DNA of 64,000 nt, taken from the NCBI RefSeq assembly GCF_947259025.1, contig NZ_CAMYKO010000003.1, forward strand, positions 1 to 64,000, written 5' to 3'. The stretch's first letter is position 1. Each line of letters opens with the position of its first letter. Both the position numbers and the translations under genes were made by a program. The notes under the pieces were generated by a model. That model had not been told where the DNA came from and did no database searches. It was given only the letters and a program-made list of their open reading frames with translations. The stretch is from an uncultured Methylophaga sp. (GTDB taxonomy: Bacteria > Pseudomonadota > Gammaproteobacteria > Nitrosococcales > Methylophagaceae). Below are positions 47,568 to 56,162 of this stretch, one piece after another.

Positions 47568-48987
47568 AGCCAACCGCCAGCCTCTCTGGCAGCAAAAACT
47601 TAGTGAATACCAGCAACGGCTGGATAATGACACCTCAGAAGATGTGCTGGTGGAGGGCCGGCTGACCCGCATGGTCGGGCTGACACTGGAAGCGATTGGT
47701 TTTCAGGCGCCGGTGGGCAGTCGCTGTGAAGTGCTGGGCAGTGGTCAGAAACCCATTGAAGCGGAAGTGGTGGGCTTTGCCGGTGAAACACTTTACCTGA
47801 TGCCCACCGGTGATATTAGAGGTCTGGTGCCCCACGCGCGGGTGCGGCCGATTCGCAGTGACTCCCAGGTGCCGGTGGGCGAGAGCATGCTGGGCCGTGT
47901 GGTCGATGGGGCGGGCAAGCCGCTCGATGGTAAAGGCCCGCTTAAAGTCAAAGATAAAGTGCCGCTGCATGGTGAGCCGGTCAACCCGTTGGCCCGGTCG
48001 CCGGTCAGAGAGCACCTCGATGTTGGCGTGAAAAGCATTAATGCCCTACTCAGCGTGGGCCGTGGTCAGCGCATGGGCCTGTTTGCAGGTAGTGGCGTGG
48101 GTAAAAGTGTGTTGTTGGGCATGATGACCCGTTTTACCGAGGCCGATGTCATTGTAGTGGGTCTGATCGGCGAACGGGGCCGTGAGGTTAAAGAATTTAT
48201 TGAAGATATTCTGGGCGAGACCGGTCTGGCGCGGTCAGTGGTGGTGGCCTCACCCGCGGATCATTCGCCGCTGATGCGTTTGCATGGCGCCATGCTGGCG
48301 ACGTCGATTGCTGAGTATTTCCGGGATCAGGGCAAACAGGTGTTGTTGTTGATGGATTCCCTGACGCGCTTTGCCCAAGCGCAGCGTGAGATTGCCCTGG
48401 CTATCGGCGAACCGCCGGCGACCAAAGGCTACCCGCCATCGGTGTTTTCTTTGCTGCCGCAACTGGTGGAACGCGCCGGCAACGGGCCTGCCGGTGGCGG
48501 TGCGATCACCGCGATTTACACCGTATTAACTGAGGGCGATGATCAGCAGGATCCGGTTGCTGATGCCGCTCGCGCCATTCTTGATGGTCATATCGTGCTG
48601 TCGCGGCAACTGGCCGAGTCCGGGCAGTATCCTGCGGTGGATGTTGAGTCTTCCATCAGTCGGGTGATGCCGCAAATTGTCGACAGCCAGCAGCTACAAC
48701 AGGCACAGCAGTTCAAACAGCTTTATGCGACTTATCGTCAGAACCAGGACTTGATTAGCGTCGGCGCCTATAGCCGCGGCAGCGATGCTTTGATTGATGA
48801 AGCCATAGCCATTTATCCGGCCCTGAAACAGTTATTAACACAAGGTATGGATGAAGCGGTAAACTGGCAACAAAGTACGCAGCGCCTGCAACAGGTGATC
48901 GAAATGCGTCAACAGTTACAGAACCAGATGCAACAGCAACATAGTCAGCCACCGGCTTTGGCTGATGCCAGTCAGAGCCGCTTCTAA
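47560..48987 (+). CDS. fliI: Flagellum-specific ATPase FliI
   Basis: 475 aa. Walker [12 protein letters not shown], Walker B region [17 protein letters not shown], and [12 protein letters not shown], all typical of T3SS ATPases. GTG start at 47560 behind GGGGGG, overlapping the fliH stop by 8 bp. It energises unfolding and loading of export substrates. The tail (~450-475) is unusually Gln-rich. Confidence 0.96.
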   Translation: MTEANRQPLWQQKLSEYQQRLDNDTSEDVLVEGRLTRMVGLTLEAIGFQAPVGSRCEVLGSGQKPIEAEVVGFAGETLYLMPTGDIRGLVPHARVRPIRSDSQVPVGESMLGRVVDGAGKPLDGKGPLKVKDKVPLHGEPVNPLARSPVREHLDVGVKSINALLSVGRGQRMGLFAGSGVGKSVLLGMMTRFTEADVIVVGLIGERGREVKEFIEDILGETGLARSVVVASPADHSPLMRLHGAMLATSIAEYFRDQGKQVLLLMDSLTRFAQAQREIALAIGEPPATKGYPPSVFSLLPQLVERAGNGPAGGGAITAIYTVLTEGDDQQDPVADAARAILDGHIVLSRQLAESGQYPAVDVESSISRVMPQIVDSQQLQQAQQFKQLYATYRQNQDLISVGAYSRGSDALIDEAIAIYPALKQLLTQGMDEAVNWQQSTQRLQQVIEMRQQLQNQMQQQHSQPPALADASQSRF

Positions 48988-49011
48988 TCTCCGGCCTCAG
49001 GGAGCAAAAGG

Positions 49012-49461
49012 ATGAGCCGCAGTCGAAAACTGGATCCGGTGATTGATATGGCCCGCAGGGCCACTGAAGCAGAATTGGGCAAGCTGGGGGAAACCAATGC
49101 ACTGCTGCAGCAGGCGCAAAACCAGCTTGATGATCTGTTGCGATACCGTGATGAATACCTGGCTCGCTTCCGTGAAGATGATCCGATGCTGATGTCAGCC
49201 AGAAAAGCCCTGGAATTACGGGGGTTTCTGGCCCAACTGGATCAGGCGATTCAGGCCCAGCAACTGCAGGTCAATCAAAGTCAGCAATTGCTGGGCAGGC
49301 AGCAGCAAAACTGGCAGCAGGCCCGCAACAAAGAGCAGGCTTTGGATGCTTTGATGGATCGTTACCGGGCTGATGAACAGCAACGCCAGTTGCGGCAGGA
49401 ACAGCGGGAAAACGATGAGCACACCAATGCCCGCTGGCTCAGACAGCGGCGGCGATCATAA
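49012..49461 (+). CDS. fliJ: Flagellar export protein FliJ
   Basis: 149 aa, a single Gln/Arg-rich antiparallel coiled coil, the normal FliJ form. It forms the central stalk of the FliH/FliI ATPase and escorts chaperones. RBS GGGAGC. Followed by 177 bp with a sigma-28 promoter. Confidence 0.88.
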   Translation: MSRSRKLDPVIDMARRATEAELGKLGETNALLQQAQNQLDDLLRYRDEYLARFREDDPMLMSARKALELRGFLAQLDQAIQAQQLQVNQSQQLLGRQQQNWQQARNKEQALDALMDRYRADEQQRQLRQEQRENDEHTNARWLRQRRRS

Positions 49462-49507
49462 AAGCTTTGCAGCCAGCAACAACAGACTGAAGTCCGTGGT
49501 TAGCCAG

Positions 49508-49534
49508 TAAAATTTTTTGCCCCTGAGCCGATAC
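49508..49534 (+). promoter_or_regulatory. Sigma-28 (FliA) promoter for the chemotaxis-like cassette
   Basis: TAAAATTT-N11-GCCGATAC: one mismatch in each box to TAAAGTTT-N11-GCCGATAA, exact spacing. The predicted transcript start is near 49541, giving a ~100-nt leader before the STAS gene. Confidence 0.8.
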
Positions 49535-49638
49535 AGATGAAGACACTCATCTATTTATTGCGCTGTGACCGGCAAAGGAGCCGTCCCCTGGCAAAACCAA
49601 CAAGCAATCGCTATGCATTTGCTGGTAAGGAATCTCAA

Positions 49639-49926
49639 ATGACCCCCGACCACATCAAAGAAATCGATTTTGCTGAACAACTCAGCCTGGCCGACTGCGC
49701 CGAGATATATCTACAGTTGCTGAATGCTATGGCTGAAGGCCGGGCTGTCAGTCTCAATGCCAGCCGGGTGGAACGGGTGGATACCGCCGCTTTGCAACTA
49801 CTTTACGGATTCCAGCGTGATGCTGTTGCGCAGGGGCTGGTTACAATCTGGTCAAAACCGAGTAAGGTTTTTTGTGATGCAGTCGATACAATAGGCATGC
49901 ACGCATTCTACCTGCAGGATGCGTGA
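49639..49926 (+). CDS. STAS-domain protein, chemotaxis-cluster type
   Basis: 95 aa from ATG 49639 (RBS AAGGA); an upstream in-frame start at 49537 would put the leader in frame without support. One STAS domain. The site equivalent to the phospho-Ser of anti-anti-sigma factors reads D48-T-A-A-L instead of D-S-S-G-L, so classical switching by a serine kinase is unlikely. Similar stand-alone STAS genes precede cheY-cheA in many chemotaxis operons. Here it is followed directly by a CheA-like protein that lacks the kinase. It overlaps the region before the next gene but leaves room for that gene's ribosome site. Confidence 0.75.
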   Translation: MTPDHIKEIDFAEQLSLADCAEIYLQLLNAMAEGRAVSLNASRVERVDTAALQLLYGFQRDAVAQGLVTIWSKPSKVFCDAVDTIGMHAFYLQDA

Positions 49927-49961
49927 CACCGGGCTCAGTAAAGGAAAGGAGAAAGCTTGTT

Positions 49962-50828
49962 ATGGCAGAGACTCTGGCAGCCGAAACAGCCGCTGGCTGG
50001 CAGATTTTTTTCAAGCCACACCGGGCGCTGCTACAGGCAGGCCATGATCCACTGCTGTTGATTGGTGAGCTTAATGAGTTGGGCGCGCTGACGGTCGAAC
50101 TGGATACCAGTGACTTGCCGCCATTCACTGAGCTGACACCGCAAGACAGTTTTCTGAGCTGGCAAATGCGACTGGAGTCGGAAGTGTCACTGGAGGCAGT
50201 CAATAAAATATTCAAAGGGCTGGAGGATGACTGCGAGCTCAGTATTCTGCCGCTAAAGAGCAATATCGCGGATGCTGAAAAAAGCGCTAAACAACCGGCG
50301 GCGGGGTTTGATTCCGGAGCAGACAGTGAAATCCTGCCACAAGCCGAAACGACTACTCCATCACCTGAGCAACCGATAAGCATGGATGGCAAGATCATTC
50401 AGCTTGCCGATCAGCTTTATATTCTGCCCGCTATCTCGGTGATTGAGTCCTTTGATATCGAGCCAGGCAATATCAAAAAAGTGACGGCTAAGGCGGAGGT
50501 CTACTGCCTGCCTAATGAGTATGTGCCGCTGATCCGCTTGCATGAGTTATTCAATCTGCCAGCGTACAGTGACGGCCAGCCTCACGGCCAGCTGCTGATC
50601 GTAGAGTCTGAGGGGCAGAAATTCGGTCTATTGGTGGACGAGTTACGGGGGCAGCAGCTCGTTGTGAGCAAGTCACTGGAAATCCATTACCGCAAAGTCA
50701 GAGGGGTGGCGGGGGCTGCCGTTCTGGATGATGGCAAAGTGGCTTTGATCCTCGATATCGACGGCCTGGTAGCGATGTACCGACATCCCGACCTGAACGC
50801 TGATAACCCTGAGAGCCGGGTGGCCTAG
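49962..50828 (+). CDS. Kinase-less CheA-like scaffold (P2-like plus P5 domains)
   Basis: 288 aa. Residues 11-97 (WQIFFKPHRALLQAGHDPLLLIGELNELG, LPPFTEL, SFLSWQMRLE, LEDDCELSI) match the region found between the HPt and dimerisation domains of one class of CheA. Residues 141-275 match the CheA P5 regulatory domain (CheW-like) and not plain CheW: LPAISVIES, EYVPLIRLHELFN, GLLVDELRGQQLVVSKSLE, YRKVRGVAGAAVLDDGKVALILDI. A ~43-residue linker joins them exactly where the P1 HPt, P3 dimerisation and P4 ATPase domains are missing: no phospho-His, N box or G box. It cannot be a kinase, but could still bind CheW and receptors. ATG 49962 follows AAAGGAGAAAG; a GTG at 49923 is less likely. Alternative name: ParP-like CheW-domain protein. 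Confidence 0.75.
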   Translation: MAETLAAETAAGWQIFFKPHRALLQAGHDPLLLIGELNELGALTVELDTSDLPPFTELTPQDSFLSWQMRLESEVSLEAVNKIFKGLEDDCELSILPLKSNIADAEKSAKQPAAGFDSGADSEILPQAETTTPSPEQPISMDGKIIQLADQLYILPAISVIESFDIEPGNIKKVTAKAEVYCLPNEYVPLIRLHELFNLPAYSDGQPHGQLLIVESEGQKFGLLVDELRGQQLVVSKSLEIHYRKVRGVAGAAVLDDGKVALILDIDGLVAMYRHPDLNADNPESRVA

Positions 50829-50837
50829 ACTTAATTT

Positions 50838-51344
50838 ATGAATGATCTCAGTCACACTGATGAAATCCTCGAGCTCTTCGATTTGAGCGATAAAGATGAG
50901 GCGGGCTTGCTGCCTTACCTGGGCTTTGAACTGAACCAGGCGTTTTACGCCGTCGACATCCAGCGAGTGAGAGAAATTATAGGCTGGGAGCCTTTTACCC
51001 CCATCCCCAACACCCCCGAACATCTCTGCGGCGTGCTTAACTGGGGGGGGGAGATCGTGCCCGTCGTCGATTTGCGCTTGTTGCTTGAGATGCCGTTTCA
51101 GCCCTACAGCAAAACCACGGTGGTGTTGATCCTGCAGGTACAGGGGGAGACTTCTCGGACGGTAGGGGTTGCGATAGATGGGGCCTGTAACGCCCATTAT
51201 ATCGATCCGCCAGCGCTCTCCGCAGTGCCGGACTTTGGCGATAGAGTCAGTACCGAATTTATCAGCGGCATTAGCCATATCAATGACGATATGCTGATGC
51301 TATTGGATATTGATCAACTACTGCACCCGGAGCGGCTTGGCTGA
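50838..51344 (+). CDS. cheW: CheW coupling protein
   Basis: 168 aa, a single CheW domain: LGFELNQAFYAVDIQRVREIIGWEPFTPIPNTPEHLCGVLNWGGEIVPVVDLR. It couples receptors to CheA or P5 domains in chemosensory arrays. Starts 9 bp after the P2-P5 gene; its stop overlaps the parA start by one base. Confidence 0.9.
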   Translation: MNDLSHTDEILELFDLSDKDEAGLLPYLGFELNQAFYAVDIQRVREIIGWEPFTPIPNTPEHLCGVLNWGGEIVPVVDLRLLLEMPFQPYSKTTVVLILQVQGETSRTVGVAIDGACNAHYIDPPALSAVPDFGDRVSTEFISGISHINDDMLMLLDIDQLLHPERLG

Positions 51345-52123
51345 TGGCGGCGCAGGCTAAGGTTCGCATTATCGCCATCATGAACCAGAAAGGCGGCGTC
51401 GGAAAAACCACCACCACGGTCAACCTAGGACATGCCTTGTCGCGGGCTGGCAACAAGGTCGCTTTGATGGATCTGGATCCACAGGGGCAGGTGGCAACCA
51501 GTCTGGGCTTTGATAACAATTTGCCGGGGCTGGACCGGGTGTTGATCGAGGGCCTGGCGCTTGATGAAATTATCGTGCAGGCACGTGACGGGCTGGATTT
51601 GATTGTCGCCGGTAGCAAGCTGAATCAGTTTGAGCACACCAGTGAGGGCGGTATTCAGCGTGGTCACCGCTTACGCGAAGCACTGCAACAATCGTCTTTG
51701 CAGCAGTACGATTATGTATTGATTGACTGTCCGCCGTCATCAGGCTTGCTGGGCGTCAACGCGATGTTTGCTGCGGCGGAGCTGATGATTCCGGTGTCGG
51801 GTGATTACCTGTCCCTCCAGGGCTTGTCGCGCATGATGCAAGTGATGAAGCGCGCTGAAGAACTGGCCGGTCATCGCATCCGCTTGTGGCTGGTATCGAC
51901 CCGTATGCAGATGCGACGCAAGCTAACCACTGAGGTTCGTAACCGGATTCTCAAGTATTTTCCCGGGCGGGTCTATTTCACCCCGGTTCGGGAGAATGTG
52001 GCTTTGGCCGAATGCCCCAGTTTCGGTAAAACCATTTTTGACTATCGTGTTAACAGCCCCGGGGCTGAAGATTACCGAGGACTGGCGCAGGATGTGATGA
52101 GCGGGAGAACAGCCGATGGCTGA
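51344..52123 (+). CDS. ParA-family ATPase, ParC-like (chemotaxis array positioning)
   Basis: 259 aa. Deviant Walker A KGGVGKTTT, Walker A' region VALMDLDPQGQVATSLG, Walker B YVLIDCPPSS. ParA proteins encoded next to cheW in Vibrio and Pseudomonas (ParC) place polar chemotaxis arrays through a CheW-like partner (ParP). No ParB is present, in line with that role rather than plasmid or chromosome partition. Coupled to cheW (TGATG) and overlapping the next gene by 8 bp. Confidence 0.85.
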   Translation: MAAQAKVRIIAIMNQKGGVGKTTTTVNLGHALSRAGNKVALMDLDPQGQVATSLGFDNNLPGLDRVLIEGLALDEIIVQARDGLDLIVAGSKLNQFEHTSEGGIQRGHRLREALQQSSLQQYDYVLIDCPPSSGLLGVNAMFAAAELMIPVSGDYLSLQGLSRMMQVMKRAEELAGHRIRLWLVSTRMQMRRKLTTEVRNRILKYFPGRVYFTPVRENVALAECPSFGKTIFDYRVNSPGAEDYRGLAQDVMSGRTADG

Positions 52124-53201
52124 AAACAAGCATTCGATGGGTGATGATCCGCTGGCCTGGCTGGCAGAGGATAAGGTGTCTGACAGCCAGGCCCCGTCTG
52201 TGCGGCAGGCGGCAGTTGAGCAGGCGGAGACCGAACAGCAATCAGTATCACCACAATCCGACACCGCCATCGTTGAAGACAGTTTTGCCGGGCTGGCTGA
52301 CAAGGGTCACCAGATTGTCAGCGACTTTTATCATCATCTGTTTGAACATCACCCCAGTCTTAAACCCCTGTTTGAAGGGATATCCAGTGATGGTCAGCAG
52401 AAGAAGCTACTGGCAGCACTGATATTGTTAGTCAATAACCTGCGCAGGCCGGAGGTATTGGAAGACTATCTCAAAGGCCTGGGCCAGCGCCATCAGAACT
52501 ACGGTGTGGTTGCAGAGGACTACCAAAAAGTTATCAGTAGCCTGCTGGTGGTGCTGGAGCAGCATGGAGGAGAGCAGTGGACTCCGGCTGTGGCGACAGC
52601 CTGGCGTCATACCCTGCAAACAGTGGCTGAGACCATGCTGGCTGCTTATGATTCAACGGACGAAAAGGCCATACCGCCAATCAAGCTGGAAAAATTGAAC
52701 CATCACGTTCGTCACGAGGACTATGCCAGTCAGGTTCATCAACTTGCTGCTGATGCCACTGATAAGGCAGAAAAAAGCGGCACAACCTTGCACCATGCGG
52801 CTGAGGCAATATCAGCTATCAGGGCTTCTAACCACAAAGCCTCCGAGATTAGCGAAGAGGTCGATGAAATCGCCTTCCGACTCGATTTGTTGGCGTTGAA
52901 TGCCATTGTGGAAGCGGCGCGCTTGGGCGGGCAAGGCCGGAGTATCGCCGTGCTTGCCGCCGAGCTTCGTAAGCTCACACAGCGAAGCGCCAGTGCGCTC
53001 AGCGAGATCAAAACTTTGGTGAGCGGTAATAGCGATAAGCTCAAACAAAGCGCAGTACTGGTCGATGAATCCAGTCTTACATTGAAAGCGCTTGTTGAGG
53101 ACAGCAAAAAAATGGGCGAGATTTTTGCCGATATCATGGCCGCCAGTAACCTGCAGCCGGCAACATCTGCGGACAATGGCAGAAGCGACAAGACTGAGTA
53201 A
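52116..53201 (+). CDS. Soluble globin-MCP-like fusion protein
   Basis: 361 aa, no membrane segment. Residues ~52-178 are a globin of the flavohaemoglobin type: B10 Tyr72 in FYHHLF, E7 Gln at 94/95 and proximal His126 in GLGQRHQNYGV, then WTPAVATAW and ETMLAAY. All haem-pocket residues are in place, so O2, NO or CO could be sensed or bound. A helical linker leads to a short MCP signalling hairpin (~245-295). The tip reads EIAFRLDLLALNAIVEAARLGGQGRSIAVLAAELRKL, versus the canonical [19 protein letters not shown] of the MCP at 54738, so CheW/CheA-contact positions are altered. No methylation-helix pattern is evident. The N-terminus has a DDPLAWLAED segment (10-19) of unknown meaning. It overlaps parA by 8 bp, the last gene of the cassette. 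Confidence 0.75.
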   Translation: MAENKHSMGDDPLAWLAEDKVSDSQAPSVRQAAVEQAETEQQSVSPQSDTAIVEDSFAGLADKGHQIVSDFYHHLFEHHPSLKPLFEGISSDGQQKKLLAALILLVNNLRRPEVLEDYLKGLGQRHQNYGVVAEDYQKVISSLLVVLEQHGGEQWTPAVATAWRHTLQTVAETMLAAYDSTDEKAIPPIKLEKLNHHVRHEDYASQVHQLAADATDKAEKSGTTLHHAAEAISAIRASNHKASEISEEVDEIAFRLDLLALNAIVEAARLGGQGRSIAVLAAELRKLTQRSASALSEIKTLVSGNSDKLKQSAVLVDESSLTLKALVEDSKKMGEIFADIMAASNLQPATSADNGRSDKTE

Positions 53202-53261
53202 GCGGAATAATCAAATCAACCGCGTACTCCTATCAACAGTTGAAATAGCGCTTAGCGGTCA

Positions 53262-53277
53262 TGGCATAGCGATTGCA
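53262..53277 (+). promoter_or_regulatory. Sigma-54 promoter for fliK
   Basis: TGGCATA-N4-TTGCA: GG at 53263, GC at 53275, exact spacing. It gives fliK control separate from the sigma-28 cassette upstream. Confidence 0.78.
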
Positions 53278-53326
53278 AACACTCCTGTGACGATAAACGG
53301 TCAGCATGACCTTAGCAGGAGGCCTT

Positions 53327-54700
53327 ATGCCACAATCCGTGATTATTCAGACCGAATCAGCCAGTCCGGTCAGTAGCAGAAAAGCGGCACCAGCCAATGA
53401 AAAAGCAGAGGGCGGGGGCTTTTCCGATCACTTCAATAAGCAGGTTCGCCAGGATGAGGCTGGCGAAAGCCAGGGCATGGCTACCCAGAGCAAAACGGCA
53501 GAGGCAGGTAAAGAAGTTGCCGCAGACGGCAAAAACTTGCCGACTGAGAAAGCCCAATCATCCTCTTCTGCAGATGGCGACAAAAAAGCATCAGAACAGC
53601 CTGATGATCAGACGCCGGCTACAGAAAGTCATGATGACAGTAAGCAAAGCGATAAGCAGAAGGAGGCAATGGCTGAGTCAAAAACCGCTGAGCCTAGTAT
53701 TGTCACTTCGCCTTCTACAGTAGCGGCCAAGCAACAAACGACTACCGACCCTGGCAAGCAGATTGTGAATCAGGCTACTACGACCGCCGCTGACAAGGTG
53801 GCGGACAAACAAGCCGCCCTGACTAACAACAATGCGTCCGCTGAAGTCTCAAATCCGGCCAAGACCATCGGCCAGCAAGCTAGTGTGAAAGCTGAAGCAG
53901 AAACAGTAAAAGCGGCGCTGACACAACAAGGCCAGGAAAATAAAAAGGCCGTGCCCAATCTGGCGACGACATTAAAGCAGTTGGCCAAAGAGCAGACAGA
54001 CAGCCCCAAGATCCGCGCCGATATCCTCAATGCCTTGCAGCGTCATCAGGGTAAAGAGGAAATCTCCACCAACCTGCGTAACCTGATTGCTGCCCAATCT
54101 CAACAACAGGATGGTAAAGCCCCGCAAATTTTGCTGCGTCCGGCTGCTGCAATGCCAATCCTTGATAGCAGCGCTCATGCGCAAAATGGTGCCAGCCCGT
54201 TGTCTGGCCTGACAGCCAGTGCCCAGCCGATGAGTGGTCAGGCCGTCGCCAGCGCACAGTCAGCTTTGAGCTTGCCGGTTCAGCCCAATATGCAAAATCC
54301 GGCCTGGGGACAAGTGATGAGCAGCCGCGTTGCCTGGATGGCAAAAGAGGGCATTCAGGAGGCTGAATTAAGGATGAATCCTGCCCGTTTGGGGCCGGTG
54401 GAGGTCAAACTGCATGTACAAAATGATCAGGCCAGTGTAACTTTCCTAGCTCAGCAGTCGGCCACGCGGGATGCGCTGGAGCAGGCTCTGCCGCGTTTGC
54501 GTGAGAGTTTTGCTGAAAATGGCATGCAATTGACCGATGCCCAGGTTGGCGAGCAGGAACAGCAGCAGGAACAATCCGAACAAAGCGGAGAATCCCAGTT
54601 TTTTGCTCAAGCCCAGGGGCACGCTGACGATATAGATGATGAGACCGTGGAATCGGTCAGCTCAGGGGGCGAGTCCGAAGGGCTTAGTTTGTATGCCTGA
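53327..54700 (+). CDS. fliK: Flagellar hook-length control protein FliK
   Basis: 457 aa. A long disordered Ser/Lys/Gln/Ala-rich N-terminal region acts as the ruler; the C-terminal Flg_hook domain (~335-420) contains ELRMNPARLGPVEVKLHVQ and ATRDALEQALPRLRESFAENGMQL. It measures the hook and switches export specificity through FlhB. ATG 53327 follows AGCAGGAGG; an ATG at 53306 is upstream of that site. The usual fliLMNOPQR genes do not follow. Confidence 0.93.
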   Translation: MPQSVIIQTESASPVSSRKAAPANEKAEGGGFSDHFNKQVRQDEAGESQGMATQSKTAEAGKEVAADGKNLPTEKAQSSSSADGDKKASEQPDDQTPATESHDDSKQSDKQKEAMAESKTAEPSIVTSPSTVAAKQQTTTDPGKQIVNQATTTAADKVADKQAALTNNNASAEVSNPAKTIGQQASVKAEAETVKAALTQQGQENKKAVPNLATTLKQLAKEQTDSPKIRADILNALQRHQGKEEISTNLRNLIAAQSQQQDGKAPQILLRPAAAMPILDSSAHAQNGASPLSGLTASAQPMSGQAVASAQSALSLPVQPNMQNPAWGQVMSSRVAWMAKEGIQEAELRMNPARLGPVEVKLHVQNDQASVTFLAQQSATRDALEQALPRLRESFAENGMQLTDAQVGEQEQQQEQSEQSGESQFFAQAQGHADDIDDETVESVSSGGESEGLSLYA

Positions 54701-54737
54701 GCCAGAATGATAAAAACAGCATAGCTGGGAGAGACGC

Positions 54738-55931
54738 GTGTTTAAACTCGAGAATTTTTCGCTCAGAAAAAGAATGTATATCATCGCGGGCGGCGGAATC
54801 GCCGCCCTGTTGGGGCTGGCCATCATGGTCTGGTATTTGCTCATTAGTGGTGCTGATAGCAGCACCCAGCTATATGCCTTGCTGACTTATGTGGTGTTAG
54901 GCAGTGCCGTCGTGATGTATTTGGCTCACTACATTGGTCGTTTTGGTGACAGGCGTGCCACCACGCTGGTGGAAGCTATCCAGAACATCAAAAAAGGCGA
55001 CCTGACCCAAAAGGTCGTTATTCCCGGAAAAAGTGACTTCAGCTGGATGGCTTTTGAGCTGAACAGCGCCCGTAAAAATGTGGCCAATCTCGTTCACACG
55101 CTGGTTGGCGGTGTGTCACAGCTCAATACCGCGACCCAGAATATGGAAGCCATCAGCAAGGAAACGGTGGATGGCGTACTCAAACAACAGACTGAAACCA
55201 CTCAGGTGGCGACAGCAATGAACGAAATGACTGCCTCGGTACAGGAAGTGGCGCGTACGGCTTCTAATGCTGCAGATGCTGCCCGGAATGCCGACAGTGA
55301 ATCCAAAGCCGGTAAACAGGTGGTCATGGAGACCATGGAAGCGATTGACTCGCTGGCCAATGAAGTCGAAAAAGCCGCTGAACAGCTGAGCAGTCTGGAA
55401 GCTGATATAGGCAATATCGGCGCCATTGTTGATGTCATCCGGGGTATTACCGAGCAGACCAATCTGCTGGCCTTGAATGCCGCGATCGAGGCAGCCCGTG
55501 CCGGCGAACATGGTCGCGGATTTGCTGTGGTAGCCGATGAAGTGCGCACGCTGGCCGCTCGCACTCAGTCCTCCACTCATGAAATTGAAGAAATGGTGGA
55601 AAGGCTGCAACAAGGTGCGCAGGTTGCGGTTAAGGTGATGAATGACAGCCGCGAGCGCGCTCGTGACAGTGTCGAAAAAGCCTCCAGTGCCGGTGCGGCG
55701 CTGGACACCATCACAGCAATGATTTCCACCATGGACGAAATGAGTGCGCAAATATCCAGTGCGGCCAATGAACAGTCTTCAGTAGCCGAAGACATCAACC
55801 GCGGTATCGTCAATATCAGTCAGGTAGCAGAAACGACTGCCGAAGGCGCCCGTGAGTCGTCAGTGGCGGTGGAAACTTTAAGTAGCCTGTCTTCTCAACT
55901 GCAGGAAGCTTCAAGCAAATTCAAGGTTTGA
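54738..55931 (+). CDS. Methyl-accepting chemotaxis protein, no periplasmic sensor
   Basis: 397 aa. GTG start with RBS GGGAGAG. Two membrane helices (~13-36 and ~44-65) separated by only a few residues, so no ligand-binding domain outside. Then a HAMP-like stretch ([10 protein letters not shown]) and a full MCP signalling domain with the canonical tip [35 protein letters not shown], plus Gln/Glu-rich methylation helices. It may sense membrane state or redox, like other transducers of this kind (inference). Ends at a strong terminator. Confidence 0.88.
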   Translation: MFKLENFSLRKRMYIIAGGGIAALLGLAIMVWYLLISGADSSTQLYALLTYVVLGSAVVMYLAHYIGRFGDRRATTLVEAIQNIKKGDLTQKVVIPGKSDFSWMAFELNSARKNVANLVHTLVGGVSQLNTATQNMEAISKETVDGVLKQQTETTQVATAMNEMTASVQEVARTASNAADAARNADSESKAGKQVVMETMEAIDSLANEVEKAAEQLSSLEADIGNIGAIVDVIRGITEQTNLLALNAAIEAARAGEHGRGFAVVADEVRTLAARTQSSTHEIEEMVERLQQGAQVAVKVMNDSRERARDSVEKASSAGAALDTITAMISTMDEMSAQISSAANEQSSVAEDINRGIVNISQVAETTAEGARESSVAVETLSSLSSQLQEASSKFKV

Positions 55932-55954
55932 TATAGAACAAGCTGAACCGATTT

Positions 55955-55979
55955 AAAGCCCGCTCCAGCGGGCTTTTTT
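55955..55979 (+). terminator. Terminator after the MCP gene
   Basis: AAAGCCCGC-TCCA-GCGGGCTTT followed by a T run. It closes the flagellar locus. The rest of 55932-56162 shows no gene. Confidence 0.92.
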
Positions 55980-56162
55980 GTGGCTAAAAATTCCCACTGG
56001 TTCACAATAGCGCTAAAATTAAAGCCATAAACGGAAACTCGGCGCTGTATCAGCCCTCTCAGGGATTGCTTTGAGGAATGGTTTCCGGGTACGGTTTGAG
56101 CAACTGAAAAGACGGATCATTCAATTTTGACTTTGCCAGGCAACTGATAAAGAGAGGATTTG

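Noticed and set aside
49541-49638. The 100-nt leader before the STAS gene as a riboswitch
   Set aside because: It has short GC-rich complementary pieces but I could not match the conserved core of a c-di-GMP, cobalamin or other known class. A covariance-model search would settle it.
51344-52123. ParA as part of a plasmid or chromosome partition system
   Set aside because: There is no parB or parS-like repeat nearby, and it is fused into a cheW operon, as ParC is.
54672-54710. A sigma-28 promoter for the MCP at the end of fliK
   Set aside because: The half-similar boxes have a 10-nt spacer and only about five matches in the -35.
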